Below are positions 57,079 to 64,000 of a stretch of DNA of 64,000 bases, piece after piece. Made by a program: the position numbers and the translations under genes. Below the pieces are notes generated by a model that was given only the letters and a program-made list of their open reading frames with translations, was not told the origin of the DNA and ran no database searches. Origin of the DNA: Timema cristinae (Eukaryota > Arthropoda > Insecta > Phasmatodea > Timematidae); contig JBCFYV010000100.1 of NCBI GenBank assembly GCA_039000515.1, forward strand, positions 25,344,351-25,408,350, given 5' to 3'. The first letter of the stretch is position 1; the number at the start of each line of letters is the position of its first letter.

Positions 57079-57406
57079 CATTTAAACATTTTCATTAAAA
57101 CCGGCAATTTTCATTCGTTCATGTAATAAAACCACATCGTATTAGAAGTCGATCTTTAAATCTTCTAAACTCGCAAATATATCAAGTACTTTCAAATAAT
57201 ATGTAAGTGTGACGAAATAACTTTGATTGGTAATAACCAATAATGTTATAAGTTATAAGAATATGAAATAGAAAAACAAAATACGTCTAATATATATATA
57301 AAGCAAAAGTAGAGTGTAAAATTGATGATTACGAGACCTTTTGTATTTTTTAAAGTCAATTGGAGCCCAAAAAGATGCCGACTACTGACCTACGCCATTA
57401 GTTTGA
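57079..57406. other. AT-rich stretch after the satellite
   Basis: No feature identified. Confidence 0.35.
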
Positions 57407-57417
57407 ATATGTGAATA

Positions 57418-57672
57418 ACCCGCCTAGGTGGAGTAGTTAGCTAACGCGCTAGTTTCGTGTTGAGTTAGATTGCCGAGGACGGTATGATCGAGGTTTGAAT
57501 CTCGGTTGGGTGAACTGGGGATGGTTTTTCCTAAATGTTTTTACACTCTCCCTCCACGAAAATGCGCGTTCACTTCCTCTATATTCAACCTTCCCAATTC
57601 CTAATTCAATAGCGTAATTAGTACTTAAGTATATAACCCAAACGGATAGTAAGACTTGGCGCAAAATAAATA
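57418..57672 (+). repeat. SINE-B with TSD
   Basis: TSD atatgtgaata at 57407-57417 and 57673-57683. Head cccgcctaggtggagtagtt, box B gaggtttgaatctc, body acactctccctccacgaaaa, tail gtatataacccaaacggata. Confidence 0.9.
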
Positions 57673-57789
57673 ATATGTGAATATCCCGGACGGGTTGTAA
57701 GACGTGGAGAACAGAATGTGGATGTTGAAAATGGGACGCAAACTCTGTAAATTACTTGGCACAGTCAAATTTTAATATAAAGGGCCTTT

Positions 57790-57990
57790 TAGAAAATACC
57801 AACTGGTTTTTTCGCGATCATCACTAATAACATGTTAATATAGCTCATTATAAATATGTTATTTATTATAAGTGTGTAAAATATATATCAAAATTGAAAG
57901 CTGCATGTCACATGATTTAACGTATGAATACCTGAACATAGACACAATAACTTTTCTAACTTTCAGATAAGGAGCTTTCTATGAAAATCG
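57790..57990 (+). repeat. repeat G
   Basis: gaaagctgcatgtcacatga, tttaacgtatgaatacctga, cttttctaactttcagataa; related to 14440, 31735 and 59318. Confidence 0.65.
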
Positions 57991-58507
57991 GACTATGTAA
58001 TTCACTCAACTTTAAATTTTCCTAAAAAGTTAAGGCCTTCAAAATCTTGAAATAATATCAGGATTGTATTTTTTTCTGCTTCTAAAAGTTCTAAGTTCTT
58101 ACTTGTCTATTGCTTATGACATAATTATTTCATTAATTTTTACCATGGTTTAAGAGAGTTTCTTTCTATCCGGGTTGTTAACACCCTCAACCATTCCCAC
58201 CCCTATCTTCATGGGGCAAACAAACCACATCTGACGTACCTTACCCGAAATATTGCATGATACACGTAAATATCATGTAAAACTGTGGGTGAGGAGAACA
58301 TCTTATGGGAAGATATCGAATCGATTTCATGGGGACAGAAAATAGACTAGAATAATTTAGCGGGGAAGACTCACAAAATATAATAGGGGGGTGCGAGTTT
58401 ACATAGGAAGCACCGTTTATAAAATACAAGCATACTCTTTTTGCGTCCCTAGTTGATAACATTTTACTATTTTATTAGTACTATTTATACGTACTACTAC
58501 TAATCTG
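57991..58507. other. stretch without recognised features
   Basis: No gene or repeat identified. Confidence 0.35.
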
Positions 58508-58870
58508 AGACGACCTCCGTGGTCTTGAATCTTGGGGTAAAGTTATCGCCTCAGGACTCGATGTTAGTGGGTTCAAAACCAGCCTAAGTCAATGGAATTT
58601 TCTTAACAGATAAAAATCCGTAGCACAACTACCTTCGGAGGGGAAGTAAAGCGTTGGTCCCATGTCGATTGGGGTATGTAAAATAACCTCGGAAGTATGT
58701 GAAAATACCTTTTCTGGCAAAAATAGGTATGCTCTTTTGCACTCGTTCATAGAATTTCTGTGTGAAAGGTAACGGGAAACCACCACACGTTTTGAACTCC
58801 CCTTTTACATGAGATTTCTACCAGATGGTGTAGGCAGCATTAACCAGCTAATGGGCTGAGAGCATGCCCA
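58508..58870 (+). repeat. SINE-E, longest copy
   Basis: Head cgacctccgtggtcttgaat, cttggggtaaagttatcgcc, box B gtgggttcaaaacc, body ccttcggaggggaagtaaag and tggtcccatgtcgattgggg, then about 100 bases more (aaccaccacacgttttgaac, gagagcatgcccagcttggg). Confidence 0.75.
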
Positions 58871-58922
58871 GCTTGGGATGGATAAAAATCACATCAAACC
58901 AACCTTTGGGTTGTTGACTTAA

Positions 58923-59308
58923 GGCGGGGTACTAGTGAGCGCGAGTTTAGTTCATTAATTTTGCAGTTTTTATTGCACAAACATTTTTTGGGCCAAATTA
59001 AATCAAATATTTCTTCTATAGAATCAGAGAGTTTAGTTTTCTTCACATGCTAATCTCAACAGTTGTTGAATATCTGTCATGAGCATGGCAGCATTTGGTG
59101 ACAAACTTTTTAAATAAAGAAAAAAGTTTGTCACCAAATGCCGCCATGATCATGACAGATATTCAACAACTGTTGAGATTAGCATGTGCAGAAAACTAAA
59201 CTTTATGTTTCTATAGAAGAAATTTTTGATTTATTTCTGCCAAAAAATGTTTGTGCTATAAAAACTGCAAAAATACTGCCCTAAACTCACGCTCACTAGC
59301 ACTCCACC
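58923..59308. mobile_element. TTAA-flanked palindromic foldback element
   Basis: 386 bp with TTAA on both sides (58919-58922, 59309-59312). Ends GGCGGGGTACTAGTGAGCG and, inward from the right, GGTGGAGTGCTAGTGAGCG. The two arms are inverted repeats over their whole length, about 185 bp each, around a loop of about 8 bases at 59114-59121. No coding frame. TTAA targets suggest piggyBac-type mobilisation; the family is otherwise unassigned. A transcript would fold into one long hairpin. Confidence 0.85.
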
Positions 59309-59317
59309 TTAAGAAGA

Positions 59318-59420
59318 ATTTAATATCAAAAGTGACAGCTGCAGATCACATAACTTGACGTATGAATACGGAAAAGTATATCTAGTAGCTTGCTTAACTG
59401 TTGGATAAGTTTTATTCCTA
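59318..59420 (+). repeat. repeat G, partial
   Basis: aaaagtgacagctgcagatc, acttgacgtatgaatacgga, then ttcctataaa. Confidence 0.6.
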
Positions 59421-60163
59421 TAAATAAACAGACCGTACACCTGCTGAAGAACAACACAATATTATCGAATATAGTTTGCAGTATCTTTTCCTCAGTTTTT
59501 CTTTTGTTTATCTTGGTTTCAATTTGGCAACACTGGAAGGTCTCACAGGAGGGGGCAAATATGTTCTGAAGACTAGAACTAGATTCAGCGCTTCTAGCCT
59601 TTGTTATCCTGTGCGGCAACATAGTTGTGTGTGTGTTTTTTTTTTTTCCTGTTTCGTTTTTTTGTGTGGAGCTACACATGAATTTATATTTTTCACGGCA
59701 AGTTCATCTGAGCGTATCCTACTAAGGACCATTATTATATTTAAAAAATAAATAGTCGTTTTACTGGCACCCTATGAGGGTCCTGCCCACACCCCGTTGG
59801 ACCATAAACAAGCGAAAGAATATTAGGAAACGGCAATAATTGTTAATTTGACCGACGTTCGAAAAACTACGAGGCTTGCATTGGTAGTTCATAGACTATA
59901 AAAGTTTGTGTTTGTGTCTTCTCTATTATTTACACTTATGTTATAGATATCGGTGAACGTTATCCTGTAGTGTTTTTCAGCCATTTCCTTAGCAGCGATA
60001 CACTAAATAAAATAATGTAAAAAATATCTTGGCTTATTAATATTATCTTTATTTTATATTTAGATAAAGTTATACGCCATGAATAGCTTTTATAATTAGT
60101 TAAACCAAACCTAATTTTTTTGTTTTATTAAAAATTTGGAACGGCTTGCTCGGAAGTTAATTA
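59421..60163. other. stretch without recognised features
   Basis: Overlapping frames of 91-117 codons on opposite strands (59326-59751) lie in T-rich low-complexity DNA and resemble no family. Confidence 0.35.
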
Positions 60164-60176
60164 AATTATTGAATTA

Positions 60177-60476
60177 TTATTATTATTATTACTATTATTA
60201 TTATTATTATTATTATCATCACCGCGTCTTACTACCCGTTCTAGTTATACACACTTACGCTAACGTGTAATGGTAGAGTGAATGTGAGATGAAATGGAGG
60301 ACCTACAGATTAACGTGGAATCCGAACCACGGTGGAGGCCTGGCATTCCCCACACTCACAAGATGTCTAGTCAGAGGTGAAGGAAGGGTTTGGCAATCAG
60401 ATAAATCTGTGCCAGGACCGAGGATTGAACCTCAGAACCCAGCACAGAGGTCCGACACCTTACCTCTAGACCACCT
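60177..60476 (-). repeat. SINE-A with TSD
   Basis: TSD aattattgaatta at 60164-60176 and 60477-60489. (ATT)n tail, tail variant caccgcgtcttactacccgt, full body, head ending tagaccacct. Confidence 0.9.
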
Positions 60477-60524
60477 AATTATTGAATTACTCTTAAAATA
60501 TTGATCAAAGGTATTTTCTTTTAA

Positions 60525-60718
60525 TCCCCGCGTCTTACTAACTTTTCAGGTTGTATGCATGATAGTTAGTTACTCTAATAGGATAGGGATGAAGAAGGAA
60601 GAATTTTTGAAGTAATCTACCTGAATGTACGTGGAAGGCGGGAGAATGGGGAAAAAATAGGAAAAACTACCCTCAGTAGACCCGACCGAGATTCGAACCA
60701 CTATCTCCAGACCCATTG
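60525..60718 (-). repeat. SINE-B copy, interrupted by SINE-A
   Basis: Tail ccccgcgtcttactaacttt, body acctgaatgtacgtggaagg, box B region gagattcgaaccactatctc, after which the SINE-A at 60719 interrupts it; little of the head follows at 61011. Confidence 0.7.
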
Positions 60719-61010
60719 AGGTGACATGGTGGTCTTGGGGTAAGGTGTCGGACTTCTGTGCTGGGTGCTCGGGGTTCAATTCTCGGTCCCGGCACATATT
60801 TATCTGAATACCAAACCCTTCCTTCACCTCTGACAAGACATCTTGTGAATGTGTGGAATGCCAGGCCTCCACCGTGGTTCGGATCCCACGTTAAACAGTA
60901 GGTCCTCCATTCCATCTCACAATCACCCTACCGTTACAAATTAGCGTAAGTGCGTACAGCCCGAATGGGTAGTAAGACGTGGTACTAATAATAATAGTAA
61001 TAATAATAAT
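60719..61010 (+). repeat. SINE-A with TSD, inserted in SINE-B
   Basis: TSD ccagacccattg at 60707-60718 and 61011-61022. Head aggtgacatggtggtcttgg, box B ggggttcaattctc, full body, tail gcgtacagcccgaatgggta then gtaagacgtggtactaa and (TAA)n. Confidence 0.92.
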
Positions 61011-61029
61011 CCAGACCCATTGCTTCACA

Positions 61030-61115
61030 GAAAACTTCTGTAAGCGCCTGGGATCAAACCTGAGACCTTTGGATCTGTAGCCAGGAACCAATACACCACA
61101 GAGGTGGTCATAAAA
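61030..61115 (-). repeat. SINE-D head
   Basis: Minus strand: ccacctctgtggtgtattgg, ctggctacagatccaaaggt, ctcaggtttgatcccaggcg. Confidence 0.6.
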
Positions 61116-61351
61116 TAATCGTAAATAAGATAATTAAAACAATTTAAATGTTGGCTTAAGTACCGATATTTTCCAAAGACTTCCCCTGCCCCTTTACCAA
61201 CACTTGTCCTATTTGATGACCTTGTGTATAAAGTTCCAAATACCAACTTTCCCAATTCAGCCCCCCCCCCTCCTCCCCCACCTATTAATTAGGTTGAAAA
61301 CCACCACTGTGGAAATTTGTTATTCTTAATTTGGTTACAAACACTTTTTTT

Positions 61352-61600
61352 TTAATAAAGCACCGTGTATTACTACCCATTCAGGTTATAAACTTATGTA
61401 CTAGTTACGCTAATGGGTTAGGAATGAGAAAGGTTGAATTTAAAGGAAGTTTACCCGCAGTTGCGTGGAAAAAAGAGTGTGAAATTATTTAAGAAAACCA
61501 TTCTCAGTACACTCGACCAGGATTGAACCTCGATCTCCCGATCATTGGCATATGTTAAGAGTAGCAGCGTCTTAGATCATGGGGCCACCGAGGCGGGTAA
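61352..61600 (-). repeat. SINE-B copy
   Basis: Tail agcaccgtgtattactaccc, body aatttaaaggaagtttaccc, box B region gattgaacctcgatctcccg, head gccaccgaggcggg. Confidence 0.82.
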
Positions 61601-62083
61601 CAATAACTGTAACAGAGCTAGTTTTATAGTAGGTGTTTGTGTGGAACCCCCGTCTCTTCCTCCCCCCCTACCTCCACACTTATTGGGGTCTATTAATTTC
61701 AAGGGAGCCCCTCCCCCCACCTTTCTACAAGAATGAAAAGGTTAAATAAGTTTAAGTGTACTAAAATCAAGCTATCATTAGTGTGCCGTGGACCACCTGT
61801 TAAAAAACTGTTTTTCTTTTGCAGAAAATAAATACAAAATTTATATTTTAAAATCTAAGCTTTTCCAAGTAATAATCTTATTTCAACTTATTTCTTTCAT
61901 AGTTCATATTTTCTAACATTGATGTGAGTATAAATTTATTTTTTAATGTGTTTCATATTATTTTAAATGTACTAATATCTTGTTTCTTTAAAAAAAATTA
62001 ACATTTTTCAACTTACCGATTTCAAAATTTATATTCTTTAATTGTTCTATAATTTGTTCTCAGCTTTTATAAACCAATCTATA
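61601..62083. other. AT-rich stretch, nothing recognised
   Basis: No gene or repeat identified. Confidence 0.35.
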
Positions 62084-62530
62084 TCTATACTAATATTATA
62101 AAGAGGAAAGATTTGATTTTTTGTTTTTTTGTTTGTAATGGATAAACTCAAAAACTACTGGATCGATTTTAAAAATTCTTTCACCAATATAAAGCTACAT
62201 TATCAGCAAGTAACATAGGCTATATTTTATTTTGAAAATTTAATTTATTCCTCATAAAAATGTCGATAGTATATTATATAGTCGTTGGGAAAAAAAAAGG
62301 TTGTTGAAGGGAAAGTGGGATTTGTGAAGGGGGTGGAGGTTAAGGGTGAGGAAAGAGGAATGAGATGAAAATAGGAGGGAGGATTAAAAGAGGGAAGGGG
62401 CTATACAGTGATGGTAAGACTGTATTTAAAAAAAAAAAAAAAGTTGTTTTTTTATATTGACATGATGGATGATTTGAAGCTTTGTTTTAAAGGATGCTTT
62501 ACAATATTTTTTTACGGGGAAGGGGGCTAG
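62084..62530 (+). mobile_element. Helitron-like element
   Basis: Starts TCTATACTAATATTATAAAG after host A (62083), continues with tttgtttgtaatggataaac and tcaaaaactactggatcgat (a sequence common at the start of arthropod Helitron-like repeats), and a CTAG at 62527-62530 precedes T (62531). The 3' part is G-rich (acggggaagggggctag). No hairpin is obvious, so the right border is tentative. Confidence 0.45.
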
Positions 62531-62960
62531 TAAATTATATATTTCTAATTTTTAAAATCTTATTATGTTAGTATCTTAATGTTTTAGTAATTTAAAAAAC
62601 AATTTTAGGCCCGAAGAACATATATAATTATATAAGATAATGGTAGTACGTACTACGTAGTAATGTAGAGAGGGTATATTTCCCTAATAGGGGAGGGGGA
62701 GTAGAGAACTAAGGGGACGTTCATGGGAAAAACTTACCTATTTTCGGAAGAAATTCTGTGTCAAAATATCTAATTTGTTTAAGCAAATACAAATATAATA
62801 TTATTGCAAATTATCTGATCATGTTAACTATTTAATTATGCTTATTATTAAAATAAGATAAAAGAAAGCTCACGTTAATATAACTTAATTAATTGTACAT
62901 GAATATCGAAGTTTGGAAGATCGAAATGTTCTATAGATGATGGATTTGGTCGTAAATTTT
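62531..62960. other. AT-rich stretch, nothing recognised
   Basis: No gene or repeat identified. Confidence 0.35.
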
Positions 62961-62964
62961 AAAA

Positions 62965-63016
62965 ATGGCGTGTTAAGTCCACGATTCCGGATTTGATTCC
63001 CATGGCCGGATACCTT
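62965..63016 (+). repeat. tRNA-like box B fragment
   Basis: atggcgtgttaagtccacga followed by ttccggatttgattcccatg resembles a SINE head, without a recognisable body. Confidence 0.35.
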
Positions 63017-63640
63017 TTTTTTTAATCTACCAATATTAATATAAATATAAAATGATATTCTAAACCTCTAAGTATTTCACTTAAGAAAATATAAACTTTT
63101 TGTGGATTGCAACACAAGTTTCTATAGTTGAACTTGTTTCATTGACGCAAATTGGTGAAAATAGACTTTATCAGTATGGCTCACATTCTTCTTGATTTAC
63201 TCTCATGAGAGATGGTATGGGCTAGCAACAACGTTTATTTGATTGCAGTTAAAAATGTCAATCCAAAGAGATTATGCAAAAAATTGAAATAGATTTAGCT
63301 AAATAAAAAAAATGTAATCCTTTTGATAAAATTGAAACGCAATACTTTCTCAATTTGTAATAATTTTCTTGTTTGTTAGAACCTTCTTTTTTTCCCTTTA
63401 TATTTAAATGGATTACATAACAATTGAATATAAAAATAATCGTTTTATTTGACTAACTTTTTTTTTTCAAGTTAAGTAATAAATGAATATCCTATAACAT
63501 CAGATTACAATCCACTTTTCTGTAATGGATATACTCCGCAATTAATAAATATAAGACGATATACATATAATTTAAATAAATTCTCAATAAAATATATAGA
63601 GTAATATTGCGTTTGTTTACTAATCATTTTTAAGTATTAT
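63017..63640. other. AT-rich stretch, nothing recognised
   Basis: No gene or repeat identified. Confidence 0.35.
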
Positions 63641-63647
63641 TAAGTCA

Positions 63648-63830
63648 TGTTAGTAGCCGGTTGGAGTTCGATTCCCAGGCGAGTATACCGAGATGTTTTT
63701 ATTCAAAATGGTTTACCACACTACCTCAACGCAAGTGTGGGTACATTTCATCTTAAATCATGTTTACTTTTCCATAATATTTTAGTGTATGTATGCGGTT
63801 AGCCTAGACGGGTGGCCGGATGCGATGTAA
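63648..63830 (+). repeat. SINE-B fragment without 5' head
   Basis: Box B tggagttcgattcccaggcg, body ccacactacctcaacgcaag, tail gcggttagcctagacgggtg. Confidence 0.6.
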
Positions 63831-63972
63831 GTGAAACAAAAAGTTGTAAATAAATGATTAAATTTACAAATAACATTCTTACTAGTTCAGTTTATAAACT
63901 TAATTTGATTGATTTTTAAAAAAATGTTAAAACAAAAATAGCGGAATGATATTATAACGGCGCATTAAGGGA

Positions 63973-64000
63973 TCCACCTCGGTAATAAGACATTGCCTCG
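63973..64000 (+). repeat. possible start of a SINE-E, cut by the window end
   Basis: The order cacctcggtaataagacatt then gcctcg resembles the SINE-E head (58508). Too short to be sure. Confidence 0.3.

Noticed and set aside
59476..59751. 91-codon plus-strand frame with Cys/Phe-rich stretch
   Set aside because: It lies in a T-rich low-complexity region and overlaps an equally long minus-strand frame.

Overview
This window looks like intergenic, repeat-dominated DNA from an AT-rich animal nuclear genome, most likely an arthropod. That is an inference from the style of the transposons, the many tRNA-derived SINEs with (TAA)n tails, the absence of bacterial gene organisation and the base composition; I cannot name the species. 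No intact protein-coding gene is visible. Open frames are short (none much above 130 codons) and nearly all lie in repeats, simple sequence or strand-biased tracts. The only coding-like remnants are a short exon-like relic of a hAT/CGGBP1-type zinc-finger gene (about 21500-21893) and the decayed C-terminal end of a LINE reverse-transcriptase ORF on the minus strand (about 11598-12010).

The dominant content is SINEs. Two main families, called here SINE-A (tRNA-Glu/Gly-like head) and SINE-B (tRNA-Leu-like head), have unrelated heads and bodies but share the last 50 or so bases before a (TAA)n tail, which suggests that one LINE mobilises both. About 12 SINE-A and over 25 SINE-B copies or fragments are scattered on both strands. 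Many have clear target-site duplications (TSDs) of 9-14 bp, and some are 5'-truncated. Further tRNA-headed families (C, D, E, F) occur in fewer copies.

DNA transposons are also plentiful and several can be delimited exactly: three hAT-type elements with 8-bp TSDs (4340-5361, 10570-11353, 14776-15646), two TTAA-flanked foldback elements (32014-32383 and 58923-59308, the second a nearly complete palindrome) with a nested third copy (about 25208-26791), Tc1/mariner-type MITEs with TA TSDs (14864-15081, 18726-18839), and a Helitron bounded by A|TC...CTAG|T (46381-47172). An LTR-retrotransposon remnant carries a primer-binding-site-like sequence inside a 40-bp tandem repeat (about 39350-39870).

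Tandem repeats include a 4.1-kb array of a 44-bp satellite (52977-57078) with a higher-order arrangement, a 38-bp minisatellite of TATCGATA palindromes carried inside a hAT element, a 72-bp array, a roughly 45-50-bp array, a 32-base G homopolymer and many (TA)n and (TAA)n tracts.

Region by region: 1-4.2 kb, SINE fragments; 4.2-5.4 kb, a minisatellite split by a hAT element; 5.4-9.2 kb, AT-rich with little recognisable; 9.2-15.7 kb, SINEs, two hAT elements and a LINE end; 15.7-21 kb, SINEs and a small MITE; 21.5 kb, the gene relic; 23.7-26.8 kb, a nest of insertions within insertions; 27-38 kb, SINEs, foldback elements and the second DRE-like array; 38-42.8 kb, an LTR remnant and SINEs; 44.7-50 kb, SINEs, the Helitron and small tandem arrays; 52-57 kb, the satellite; 57-64 kb, SINEs, the palindromic foldback and a Helitron-like element. 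The nesting gives a relative insertion order for the families.
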